From DMER64 sp964542305 (GTDB taxonomy: Bacteria > Bacteroidota > Bacteroidia > Bacteroidales > UBA932): a stretch of 64,000 nt of DNA. How positions within the stretch are numbered: position 1 is the first letter of the stretch; each line of letters starts with the position of its first letter. The position numbers and the translations under genes are program-made. The stretch is taken from NCBI GenBank assembly GCA_964542305.1, contig CAZITX010000008.1, positions 1-64,000 on the forward strand, written 5' to 3'. Below the pieces are notes generated by a model. It had not been told where the DNA came from, made no database searches, and saw only the letters and a list, made by a program, of their open reading frames with translations. This document shows positions 1 through 8,221 of the stretch, one piece after another.

Positions 1-48
1 ACCTGCTGATTACAAATCAGCTGCTCTGACCAACTGAGCTACATCGGC
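1..48 (-). tRNA. tRNA-Thr (anticodon TGT), 3' end cut by window edge
   Basis: Read on the minus strand, the sequence gives a 5' acceptor strand GCCGATG, a D-arm with AGCTCAGTTGG, and a 17-nt anticodon arm GCTGA-TTTGTAA-TCAGC. The loop holds anticodon TGT, which reads threonine ACN codons. The variable loop, T-arm and 3' acceptor strand lie beyond base 1. The gene follows dxs on the same strand but has its own promoter in the gap. Confidence 0.93.
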
Positions 49-74
49 AAAAATATCCCGTCATTTTGGAGCCG

Positions 75-106
75 CAAAGATAAACGATTTCTACAAACTA
101 CCAAAA
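75..106 (-). promoter_or_regulatory. Bacteroidota promoter for tRNA-Thr
   Basis: The minus strand carries TATCTTTG (75-82), a perfect match to the Bacteroidota -7 box TAnnTTTG, and TTTG at 103-106 as a -33 element with a 20-base spacer. It is the most complete promoter in the window. It lies between dxs and the tRNA, so the tRNA need not depend on dxs readthrough. Confidence 0.7.
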
Positions 107-149
107 AAAAACACCAAAATACTCGCGTCACCGCAATGATTCCTAAGCA

Positions 150-2036
150 TTAAAATGTCTTGACAAGGTTTATGATGGCTTTTGTAATGCCCTCGGTGTC
201 GTACCCGCATTCGTGGTACAATTTGCCGGTCTTTCCCTGTTCAATAAAACGGTCTGGGATACCTAGTCCCGTAACCTTGCTTACAGCTTCGGGATGATTT
301 GCCATATAGGAGGAAACGGTGCTGTTCAATCCGCCTATAAGACACCCGTCTTCCAGTGTGATCACTTTTTTAAAATTACGTGCAACATAATCTAAAACCT
401 CTTGATCTACAGGTTTTAAAAAACGCATGTCATAATGTTGCACGGATACTCCTTCTTCCGCGGCACGGGACACGGCCTGGGCCCCCATAATCCCGGCAGT
501 CCCCAGGCTTAGCAGCGCAATATCTTTTCCTTCGTGCAAAAGACGTGCCTTTCCGGGTTCCAGGAACTGAAAAGGCCTTCTCCAGTCTTTCATACCTGCT
601 CCGGTCCCCCTGGGATAGCGAATGCTAATGGCCTTGTAGCTTTTATCCTGGGCCGAGTATAACATGTTCCGCAATTCCACCTCGTCCATAGGTGCAGCAA
701 CGAACATTTCCGGGATACAATTAAAATAAGCCAGGTCAAAAGCACCCTGGTGCGTGGCTCCATCTTCGCCAACCAGACCTCCCCGGTCCAGGCAAAAAAC
801 CACTTTTAATTTCTGAACAGCTACATCATGAATCACCGAATCATAGGCTCTTTGCATGAAAGTAGAATAAATGTTGCAATAGGGAAGGAATCCGGCAGCA
901 GCCAGACCTGCAGAAAAAGTAACGGCATGTTGTTCTGCAATTCCTACGTCAAAACACCTTTCAGGCATTACTTCCATCATGATGTTCAGGGAACAGCCGC
1001 CGGGCATAGCAGGTGTTATTCCTACAATGTCGGGGTTGGCACGTGCCAGTTCCAAAAGCGTATGTCCGAAAACATCCTGAAAGCGAATCTTTTTGGGGAT
1101 CTCGGGATCCTGGTCTGACAGGCGGTTCCCCGTTTGTGCATCGAATAAACCCGGGGCGTGCCAGGTTGCCTGATCCATCTCGGCCGGGGCATACCCTTTT
1201 CCCTTGATGGTAAGTGTGTGGAGCAGTCTGGGGCCTTTCAGTTTTTTAAGTCTGTTTAAGGTGTTGACCAATTGTATGATATCATGCCCGTCTACCGGAC
1301 CGAAATAACGGATCCCCAGGGGCTGGAACAACGTACTGTTACTTACAACGAGTCGTTTCCCTGCCTGTACCAATCGCTGAACAGTGTCACGCAAAGCTCC
1401 CGATCCGAGTGCTTTCCAGGTTTTAATCTTCAGTTTATTATACCTCCGGGATGTGGTCAGTTTTAGCAGGGAATTGTGAAGGCCTCCCACGTTGGGTTCT
1501 ATTGCCATTTTGTTGTCATTCAGGACAATGAGCATATCGGCAGATCTGCCCCCTGCGTTGTTAAGTCCTTCGTATGCCAACCCCGCCGTCATAGATCCGT
1601 CACCGATTACGGCAACTATTTTTTCCCGGCTTTTCTTTAATTCAGCAGCGGTGGCATAACCAAGCGCCGCCGAGATGGAAGTTGAAGAGTGACCCGTTCC
1701 GAAAGCATCGTAAGGACTTTCTTCCATTTTGGGAAATCCGCTCAATCCTTTATAACAACGGTTTTTGGAAAATGATTTCCGGCGTCCGGTCAGGATCTTG
1801 TGTGCATAGGCCTGGTGTCCCACATCCCATATAATTTTATCTTTAGGAGCGTCATAAACGTAATGAAGCGCCACAGTAAGCTCAACGGCACCCAGACTGG
1901 CACCCAGGTGACCTGGATTTCGGGAACAGCTTTCTGTAATGAACTGCCTCAATTCTTCACACAATTGCGGCAATTGATGAATATTCAGTTTTTTCAGATC
2001 TTCCGGACTGTCTATTCTTTCCAGCAGTTTATCCAT
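150..2036 (-). CDS. dxs: 1-deoxy-D-xylulose-5-phosphate synthase
   Basis: Condenses pyruvate and glyceraldehyde 3-phosphate to DXP using thiamine diphosphate; this is the first step of the MEP isoprenoid pathway and also feeds thiamine and pyridoxal synthesis. The 628-residue length is normal for the family. The N-terminal domain has DVGHQAYAHK (near 71) and the TPP/Mg motif GDGSMTAG (145-152). The pyrimidine-domain motif DVGIAEQHAV carries the conserved Glu. It starts 9 bases after the purA stop, so purA-dxs is probably one transcription unit. ispH of the same pathway lies 42 kb away. The product assignment is secure. Confidence 0.97.
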   Translation of the reverse strand: MDKLLERIDSPEDLKKLNIHQLPQLCEELRQFITESCSRNPGHLGASLGAVELTVALHYVYDAPKDKIIWDVGHQAYAHKILTGRRKSFSKNRCYKGLSGFPKMEESPYDAFGTGHSSTSISAALGYATAAELKKSREKIVAVIGDGSMTAGLAYEGLNNAGGRSADMLIVLNDNKMAIEPNVGGLHNSLLKLTTSRRYNKLKIKTWKALGSGALRDTVQRLVQAGKRLVVSNSTLFQPLGIRYFGPVDGHDIIQLVNTLNRLKKLKGPRLLHTLTIKGKGYAPAEMDQATWHAPGLFDAQTGNRLSDQDPEIPKKIRFQDVFGHTLLELARANPDIVGITPAMPGGCSLNIMMEVMPERCFDVGIAEQHAVTFSAGLAAAGFLPYCNIYSTFMQRAYDSVIHDVAVQKLKVVFCLDRGGLVGEDGATHQGAFDLAYFNCIPEMFVAAPMDEVELRNMLYSAQDKSYKAISIRYPRGTGAGMKDWRRPFQFLEPGKARLLHEGKDIALLSLGTAGIMGAQAVSRAAEEGVSVQHYDMRFLKPVDQEVLDYVARNFKKVITLEDGCLIGGLNSTVSSYMANHPEAVSKVTGLGIPDRFIEQGKTGKLYHECGYDTEGITKAIINLVKTF

Positions 2037-2045
2037 AATGCTTTA

Positions 2046-3311
2046 TTACTCTCTGATAATAGTCTGTTCCCGGTCCGGCCCCAGAGAAATGATTCTGACA
2101 GGTACTCCGGTCTCGTTTTCAATGAAACGGACGTAGGAGGCAAATTCGGCGGGCAGATCTCTTTCAAGACGAATCCCAGTAAGATCTTTTTTCCAGCCCC
2201 CGAATTCTTTATATGCCGGAACGACAGGGGAATTAATATCGTAAGGGATACGTTCGGTCAGGATGTCATTTACCTTGTATGCAGTAGCAATTTTTATAGT
2301 ATCAAATTCGTCCAGTACATCCGATTTCATCATGATCAGATCTGTTACTCCGTTCAGGATCACGGCGTATTTCAGTGCCACCAGATCCAGCCATCCGGTA
2401 CGCCTGGGCCTTCCGGTGGTGGCTCCGAATTCTTTGCCGCGTTCCCTGAGCCGTTCGCCTTCCCGGTCAAAGAGCTCAGTTGGAAAAGGGCCGCTTCCCA
2501 CACGCGTACAATAGGCTTTGAATATTCCGTATACCCGGCCAACCCTGGAAGGCGGGAATCCCAGTCCTATACACGCTCCTGCGCATGTGGTAGAAGAAGA
2601 GGTAACGTACGGGTATGATCCAAAATCAATGTCCAGCAATGCTCCCTGTGCACCTTCGGCCAGAACAGGCTTTTCCTTTTGCAGGCAGTCATTGATGTAA
2701 TACTCGGCATCTATCAACTTGAACTGCCTGAGATAATCAATGGCCTGCATCCATTTATCCTGATCCTGGTCCGGATGGTATTTGTAATCGAATTGTTGCA
2801 GGAAAACAAGGTGCTTTGACTTCAAGGCATAAAAACGTTCCTCAAAGTCCGGGGCGAGGATATCTCCCACACGGATCCCGTTACGACCGGTCTTATCCAT
2901 ATAAGTGGGGGATATGCCTTTCAGGGTAGAACCTATCCGGGAGGTCCCCTTGGCCTGTTCACTTGCTGCGTCAATGATCCGGTGTGTCGGCAGGATAAGA
3001 TGCGCCCGTTTTGAGATCATCAGACGCTCCCTTACCGGTACACCCAGCATCTCTATGGCACGACATTCTTCTTCAAAAATAACAGGGTCAATGACCACTC
3101 CGTTCCCTATAACATTCACCGTGTCTTTACGGAATATTCCCGATGGGACAGAATGAAGGACAAAGGAAGTATCTTCAAAATGGAGTGAGTGACCTGCGTT
3201 CGGCCCTCCCTGGAAACGGGCGATTACGGGATATTTCTGTGCCAGATAATCAACGATCTTGCCTTTTCCCTCGTCACCCCACTGAAGTCCAAGAACTACG
3301 TCTACATTCAT
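2046..3311 (-). CDS. purA: Adenylosuccinate synthetase
   Basis: Joins IMP and aspartate with GTP to make adenylosuccinate, the first committed step to AMP. The N-terminal P-loop GLQWGDEGKGK and the following GGPNAGHS are diagnostic. An in-frame start seven codons upstream is possible, but ATG at 3309-3311 puts the protein at MNVDVVLGLQWGD, the usual family N-terminus, giving 421 residues. A TACTTTTG -7 box ends only 7 bases before this ATG, which also favours the shorter form. It heads a purA-dxs unit and is divergent from the MFS genes. Confidence 0.96.
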   Translation of the reverse strand: MNVDVVLGLQWGDEGKGKIVDYLAQKYPVIARFQGGPNAGHSLHFEDTSFVLHSVPSGIFRKDTVNVIGNGVVIDPVIFEEECRAIEMLGVPVRERLMISKRAHLILPTHRIIDAASEQAKGTSRIGSTLKGISPTYMDKTGRNGIRVGDILAPDFEERFYALKSKHLVFLQQFDYKYHPDQDQDKWMQAIDYLRQFKLIDAEYYINDCLQKEKPVLAEGAQGALLDIDFGSYPYVTSSSTTCAGACIGLGFPPSRVGRVYGIFKAYCTRVGSGPFPTELFDREGERLRERGKEFGATTGRPRRTGWLDLVALKYAVILNGVTDLIMMKSDVLDEFDTIKIATAYKVNDILTERIPYDINSPVVPAYKEFGGWKKDLTGIRLERDLPAEFASYVRFIENETGVPVRIISLGPDREQTIIRE

Positions 3312-3318
3312 AATAGAA

Positions 3319-3326
3319 CAAAAGTA
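3319..3326 (-). promoter_or_regulatory. -7 box of purA
   Basis: TACTTTTG on the minus strand matches TAnnTTTG exactly and lies 7 bases upstream of the purA ATG. No convincing -33 TTTG is seen 18-20 bases further up. The geometry predicts a leader of only a few bases. Confidence 0.55.
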
Positions 3327-3410
3327 CGACAAATTTTGCAGACTTGACTTATTATTCTATCTTAGATTTTCTTTTTCGGACAATTGACGGAATCAATCTA
3401 AAACCTGCAT

Positions 3411-4805
3411 ATGAACAAAGTTTCTATTTTATTGAAGGACAAAGCTGTAGTCAGATGGAGTATGCTTGTCCTCCTGTCATCTATGATGTTTTTTGCCTAC
3501 ATGTTCGTAGATGTTTTGTCTCCCCTGAAAAGCATGTTGGAAACCACAAGAGGCTGGACTTCCGAAAATTTCGGAACGGTAACCGGAGCGGAATATTTTT
3601 TGAATGTTTTTGTTCTGTTCCTGATTTTTGCAGGTATCATTCTGGACAAAATGGGCGTTCGTTTTACGGCCATTCTTTCGGCACTGGTAATGATCGCCGG
3701 AGCAGGAATCAAGTATTACGCCCTGACTGATGCCTTCGCCGGATCCGGGCTGGAAACATGGCTCAGCTCCTGGTGGGTATCATTGCCTGCTTCGGCCAAA
3801 CTGGCTTCACTCGGATTCATGATATTCGGCTGTGGGGTGGAAATGGCAGGAGTCACCGTATCCAAAGGCATTGTCAAATGGTTTAAGGGCAAGGAGCTGG
3901 CCCTGGCCATGGGCCTGGAAATGGCTATAGCCAGGCTGGGAGTTTTTGCCATATTCAGGATGTCTCCCAGGGTTGCGGAGAACATGTCCAATGTCAGTGC
4001 CCCGGTATTGATCAGTTTAATACTGCTTTTAATTGGACTTTTGGCTTTTTCCGTTTACTTTTTCTTTGACAGGAAATTGGAGCGTCAGTTGGGAGAATCC
4101 GGGGAGGAACCGGAGGAAGAATTCAAAGTAAAAGATCTTGGAATTCTTTTTACCAATAAGGCGTTTCTGATTGTTTCCGGTTTGTGTGTATTGTATTATT
4201 CGGCTATTTTCCCATTCCAGAAGTACGCCGCCAATATGCTGGAATGCCGGTTGCAGACTACGGCCACTGATGCAAGTGATATATTTTCCTGGTTCCCCAT
4301 CGGAGCCATGATCCTGACCCCTTTGTTGGGCGCATACCTGGATAACAAGGGAAAAGGGGCCTCCATGCTCATTATCGGCGCTGTGCTGATGTGTCTGTGC
4401 CATTTGACGTTTGCCCTGGTTCCGGAAGCTTATTTCACAAAAGGGGTAGCTTACACAGCTATTATTATATTAGGTATAAGTTTTTCACTGGTGCCTGCCG
4501 CGTTGTGGCCTTCAGTACCAAAACTGGTGAAAGACAGATACCTGGGGTCTGCTTACTCGGTCATCTTCTGGATCCAGAACATAGGCCTGTGGGCACTGCC
4601 TTTACTCATTGGTGTCGTTTTGGACCGGACCAACCAGGGAGTTACCAATCCTCTGGAATACAATTATACCGTCCCCATGCTCATATTTGCCTCACTTGGG
4701 GTACTTGCCTTTTTCCTGGGGATATGGCTTAAAGCGGAAGACCGTTTAAAAGGGTACGGACTGGAATTGCCAAACATAACCAAGAAAATAAAAACAGATG
4801 ATTAA
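3411..4805 (+). CDS. MFS transporter, first of a tandem pair (MFSD1-like)
   Basis: A 464-residue polytopic membrane protein with roughly twelve hydrophobic segments and a short charged central loop (near 222-240). The MFS loop 2-3 signature appears as LDKMGVR. The C-terminal half has ALWPSVPKLVKDRYLGSAYS followed by IQNIG and a final LD. From memory this resembles eukaryotic MFSD1 and its bacterial relatives; it has not been searched. Some MFSD1 proteins carry dipeptides, but the substrate here is unknown. Its stop overlaps the start of the next, paralogous transporter by 8 bases, so the two are probably translated together. Confidence 0.85.
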   Translation: MNKVSILLKDKAVVRWSMLVLLSSMMFFAYMFVDVLSPLKSMLETTRGWTSENFGTVTGAEYFLNVFVLFLIFAGIILDKMGVRFTAILSALVMIAGAGIKYYALTDAFAGSGLETWLSSWWVSLPASAKLASLGFMIFGCGVEMAGVTVSKGIVKWFKGKELALAMGLEMAIARLGVFAIFRMSPRVAENMSNVSAPVLISLILLLIGLLAFSVYFFFDRKLERQLGESGEEPEEEFKVKDLGILFTNKAFLIVSGLCVLYYSAIFPFQKYAANMLECRLQTTATDASDIFSWFPIGAMILTPLLGAYLDNKGKGASMLIIGAVLMCLCHLTFALVPEAYFTKGVAYTAIIILGISFSLVPAALWPSVPKLVKDRYLGSAYSVIFWIQNIGLWALPLLIGVVLDRTNQGVTNPLEYNYTVPMLIFASLGVLAFFLGIWLKAEDRLKGYGLELPNITKKIKTDD

Positions 4806-6210
4806 AAAAGATCTTTTGCTTAAAAATTCAAAATGGGCCAGATGGATGGTACTCTTGTGTCTGTCCCTGGTAATGTTCGCTTCTTACTTTTTTGACGACC
4901 AGTTTACCACCATCAGTCATATATTCAAAAATCCTGAAATATTGGATCTCTCATGGTCATCAGGCGATTACGGCATGTATGGGGGAGCATATTCCCTGCT
5001 GTGCGTCTGGGGCGGGCTGATCATATGCGGTATGTTGCTGGACAAATGGGGAGTGCGGGTTACCGGCACCCTCTTTGTGCTGTTGATGATAGGAGGGGCT
5101 GCCCTGGTTATGTATGGGATATCTGAATCCTTCAATAACAGCGGTTTATACTCCTTTATGGCACGTACTTTTGAGAAACCTTCATTGGCTTTTGCCTATG
5201 CCGGCTGTGCCCTGTTCGGTTTAGGGAGCGAAATTGCCGGTGTGGCAGTTACCCGTTCCATAGCAAAGTGGTTTCGGGGAAAAGAAATGGCCCTGGCCAT
5301 GGGATTGCAGTTGGCATTAGCCAGACTGGGAACGGCAACGGCATTGATCATTGTCCCCCGGATCGTGAGTCTGAATGAAACGTATATTCCTTTTTCCGAG
5401 ACAAGCAAACCGGCCCTGGTCGGGTTTGTCCTGTTGTTATGCGGACTTATAGTGTGGGCTGTTTTCCTGATCTTTGACAGGAACCTGGATAGCCAGACTG
5501 CAGCAGAAGCTTTGAGAAATAAAGAGACAGTAAAAAAAGAAGACAAATTCCGGTTTTCAGACATATTCAGGGTCTTGGGAAACAAGCATTATATCCTCAT
5601 ATCCCTGTTGTGCGTATTCTTTTATGCCTGTATCATATCTTTCAGAAGGTTTGCCACTTCCATCATTATACCGCGGTTTGAAATCGAGAGTGATATTGCT
5701 TCCCTGATGGTATCGCTTATTCCATTTACCACCATGATCTTTACGCCTATTTTCGGATCATTGGTTGACATACGGGGAAAGGCGACCCGCTGGATGATAG
5801 TGGGCTCTTTCCTGGTACTGATATCACACCTGATCATTGGTTTTGCTCCAGGAGGCATTCCCTTTTTCGGTTATCTGGGAATAGCCATACTCGGGGTAGG
5901 GTATTCACTGGTGCCCGCGGCTATGTGGCCCTCCGTACCCAAAGTGATTCCGGACAAAAATCTGGGTACAGCTTATTCGCTGATATACTGGATACAGAAT
6001 ATGGGAATGCTTTTGGTCCCGATTTTCGTGGGACAGATCATAGAAAGGAACATTGACGATGAGATCCGTGCAGCAGTTCATTCCGAATACCTGTTCATAG
6101 GATTGTCCCTGGTGGCCATAGCTGTATCATTCATCCTGGCCAGATCCTCGGATAAGAATCCCGGATTGCAACTGGATGTTCCCAATAAAGCTAGAAAGAT
6201 CAAAAGCTGA
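4798..6210 (+). CDS. MFS transporter, second of a tandem pair (MFSD1-like)
   Basis: A 470-residue paralogue of the preceding gene, collinear along its length: N-terminal SKWARWMVLL, loop motif LDKWGVRVTG, KWFRGKEMALAMGLQLALAR matching KWFKGKELALAMGLEMAIAR, and AAMWPSVPKVIPDKNLGTAYS. About twelve membrane segments are expected. The start ATG lies inside the end of the upstream gene. The TGA stop (6208-6210) directly abuts the reverse-complement stop of ssb, with no spacer. Whether the two proteins carry different substrates or pair in the membrane is unknown. Confidence 0.85.
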   Translation: MIKKDLLLKNSKWARWMVLLCLSLVMFASYFFDDQFTTISHIFKNPEILDLSWSSGDYGMYGGAYSLLCVWGGLIICGMLLDKWGVRVTGTLFVLLMIGGAALVMYGISESFNNSGLYSFMARTFEKPSLAFAYAGCALFGLGSEIAGVAVTRSIAKWFRGKEMALAMGLQLALARLGTATALIIVPRIVSLNETYIPFSETSKPALVGFVLLLCGLIVWAVFLIFDRNLDSQTAAEALRNKETVKKEDKFRFSDIFRVLGNKHYILISLLCVFFYACIISFRRFATSIIIPRFEIESDIASLMVSLIPFTTMIFTPIFGSLVDIRGKATRWMIVGSFLVLISHLIIGFAPGGIPFFGYLGIAILGVGYSLVPAAMWPSVPKVIPDKNLGTAYSLIYWIQNMGMLLVPIFVGQIIERNIDDEIRAAVHSEYLFIGLSLVAIAVSFILARSSDKNPGLQLDVPNKARKIKS

Positions 6211-6645
6211 TCAGAAAGGCAGATCGTCCACTTCTTCAGGAGAGAAATCCGCAGCTCCGTTATCAAACGAAGACTGATCATTCCGGGCAGGCCGGGCAGA
6301 AGCGTTGGCAGGGTTGTCACTTCTTCTGCCCAGCAACTGCATGTTATCGGCTACGATCTCGGTAGTATATCTTTTCTGCCCGGACTGGTCTTCCCAGCTG
6401 CGGGTACGAATCTTGCCTTCTATGAAGATTTGTGAACCTTTTCTAACAAAGCGTTCGGTCACATCGGCCAATCCGCGCCATAAAACCACGTTGTGCCATT
6501 CAGTCTGTTCCTGCATTTCCCCGTTCCTGTCTTTATACCTTTCTGTTGTAGCAAGTGTTAAGTTCGCTACTGCCGTACCGCTTTCCAGATGACGGATATC
6601 GGGATCCTTTCCCACATTTCCTATTAACATTACTTTATTCAACAT
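6211..6645 (-). CDS. ssb: Single-stranded DNA-binding protein
   Basis: Binds and protects ssDNA in replication and repair, and recruits partners through its acidic tail. The 144-residue protein has an N-terminal OB fold starting MLNKVMLIGNVGKDPD, with the conserved WHNVVLW and FIEGKIRTR strands. A low-complexity linker leads to the DDLPF tip that binds RecJ, PriA, RecQ and others in model species. recJ is in this window and the local PriA is degenerate. An imperfect -7 box (TAACTTTA, 6674-6681 minus) lies upstream, after aroE. Confidence 0.96.
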   Translation of the reverse strand: MLNKVMLIGNVGKDPDIRHLESGTAVANLTLATTERYKDRNGEMQEQTEWHNVVLWRGLADVTERFVRKGSQIFIEGKIRTRSWEDQSGQKRYTTEIVADNMQLLGRRSDNPANASARPARNDQSSFDNGAADFSPEEVDDLPF

Positions 6646-6690
6646 AGTTACTATTGATTTGATTGATTTTCCGTAAAGTTACGATCTTTT

Positions 6691-7428
6691 TTACAAACCC
6701 AGAAAATTGCGCATAGCCTTTTTATCAGGTTCCGTCCCGGTCAGGAGTTTATAACCCTCAACGGCCTGATGGTACAACCAATGGTATCCGTTCAGGTAAA
6801 TGGATCCTGCCTGTGTAGCGACCTCTTTCAGGGGAGCCTCAGTATAAGAAGCATCCAGGATCACATGGTTGGATGTAAACCGTATTGTAGCCGCCTGTCC
6901 GGAATCCCAGGGTATAGTGTTGACCACCAGGGAACAACGTTTCAACAGATCCGGAACCGATGTCAAGGGAAATACCCCTTCCCTGAGCGTCCGGTTGGCC
7001 ATATACACCAGGGCACCTTCCCGTTCCAGCCCATGGGCTGCCGCGCGGCCTGCACCGCCTGCTCCTATGACCAGGGCGTGCTTTCCTCTGAGAATCGTGC
7101 CGGAATCAATAAAACTGTTTACCACTCCATTTACATCTGTATTGCAGGCAATCCAGATCCCGTTCTTAAGGTATAACAGGTTAGCGGCATTGATTTCTCT
7201 GGCAGGAGTTTCCGTATGCTCAACTAACTGTATGAAATCTGCTTTAAAGGGCATGGTCACATTGACACCCTTAATGCAAAGGCGCTGCATCTCTTTCCAG
7301 CCGGTGAAGGCATCGGGGACCTCAAGTGTCCGGTAGGTATCCGGGGGCAATTCCGGATATGCGGCCCGGAAAAGGGCCGGACTCATGCTGGATCTTACAG
7401 GGTTTCCTATGATGGCAAAAGGTCCCAT
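6691..7428 (-). CDS. aroE: Shikimate dehydrogenase (NADP+)
   Basis: Reduces 3-dehydroshikimate to shikimate in the chorismate pathway. The N-terminal domain has the substrate motif around IGNPVRSSMSP and NVTMPFK with the catalytic lysine. NTDVNG follows with the partner aspartate, and the Rossmann loop is GAGGAGRAA. At 245 residues it is shorter than the usual ~270 but all catalytic motifs are present. It sits 5 bases after the RNA methyltransferase, as part of a lysS-methyltransferase-aroE run. The next enzyme of the pathway, AroK, is encoded at 11542. Confidence 0.94.
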   Translation of the reverse strand: MGPFAIIGNPVRSSMSPALFRAAYPELPPDTYRTLEVPDAFTGWKEMQRLCIKGVNVTMPFKADFIQLVEHTETPAREINAANLLYLKNGIWIACNTDVNGVVNSFIDSGTILRGKHALVIGAGGAGRAAAHGLEREGALVYMANRTLREGVFPLTSVPDLLKRCSLVVNTIPWDSGQAATIRFTSNHVILDASYTEAPLKEVATQAGSIYLNGYHWLYHQAVEGYKLLTGTEPDKKAMRNFLGL

Positions 7429-7433
7429 ACGTT

Positions 7434-8219
7434 CTATATATTTCTCTGCCTGATTGCCTCAAAACAAAGCACGGCGGTTGCCACAGAGACATTCAGTGAA
7501 TCGATCTTCCCTTTCATGGGGATTTTTACTTTCAAATGGGCTCGTTCGTTCCAAAAAGAACTCAGCCCTTTGTCTTCTGTTCCCATAGCCAAGGCAACAG
7601 GTTTGGACAGATCCTGCAGGTGGTAGGGGACAGCGGATTGGCAGCTGGCAGCAACAATCTGTATGTTGTTTTCTGTCAACCACCTGTAAGCTTCTTCAGA
7701 AGAGCAGATCAGGGTGGGTACGCTGAACAAGCAGCCCAGGGATGCCCTGATGGTATTGGGGTTGTAAAGATCGGTCAACGGATCGCATACCAGCACAGCA
7801 TCAGCTCCACAGGCATCAGCCGTACGTAAAACCGCACCCAGGTTTCCGGGTTTCTCCACAGATTCCAGAACGATGATCAGGGGGGGTGTGGAAAGTGTGA
7901 GATCGTTCAGTGTCCGGTAGCGACTGTAGATCAGGGCCAAAACCCCTTCCGTACTTCCCCGGTAAGCCAGTTTCTCATATAACGCGGGGTCGATCTCTTC
8001 CACTACCGGTGCTTTAGCCGTAAAAAAAGCTGCCTTGTCCGGATCCGATAGAATGGGAGAGCTAATAAACAAACTATGAATGGAAAACCCGCTTAGCAAT
8101 GCTATTTCCAGCTCACGAACCCCTTCTATCACAAACAACCCTTCCTCCCGTCGTTCGCGTGATTTTTCCATCAACAAACGGATTTGTTTTATCCTGGGAT
8201 TATGAGCCGAGGAGATCAT
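7434..8219 (-). CDS. SpoU/TrmH-family RNA 2'-O-methyltransferase
   Basis: SPOUT methyltransferase that probably 2'-O-methylates rRNA or tRNA ribose using SAM. The N-terminal substrate-binding domain (about residues 1-100) begins MISSAHNPRIKQIRLL. The knotted catalytic domain has ESVEKPGNLGAVLRTADACG, then the NPNTIRAS, GTEDKGLS and IPMKGKIDSLNVSVA motifs that form the SAM knot. The reading frame extends 24 codons further upstream inside lysS, but ATG at 8217-8219, two bases past the lysS stop, fits the family N-terminus. Which nucleotide is modified cannot be told. Confidence 0.9.
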   Translation of the reverse strand: MISSAHNPRIKQIRLLMEKSRERREEGLFVIEGVRELEIALLSGFSIHSLFISSPILSDPDKAAFFTAKAPVVEEIDPALYEKLAYRGSTEGVLALIYSRYRTLNDLTLSTPPLIIVLESVEKPGNLGAVLRTADACGADAVLVCDPLTDLYNPNTIRASLGCLFSVPTLICSSEEAYRWLTENNIQIVAASCQSAVPYHLQDLSKPVALAMGTEDKGLSSFWNERAHLKVKIPMKGKIDSLNVSVATAVLCFEAIRQRNI

Positions 8220-8221
8220 TT

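Noticed and set aside
1800..2618. Open frame of 272 codons on the plus strand
   Set aside because: It runs antisense across the ends of dxs and purA, both certain genes. Its protein has no motif or consistent hydrophobicity, and it spans the gene boundary as shadow frames do.
6207..6214. Palindrome CTGATCAG at the MFS/ssb junction as a regulatory site
   Set aside because: It is formed by two abutting stop codons (TGA and its reverse complement) and adjacent bases, so the symmetry is a by-product of the junction.
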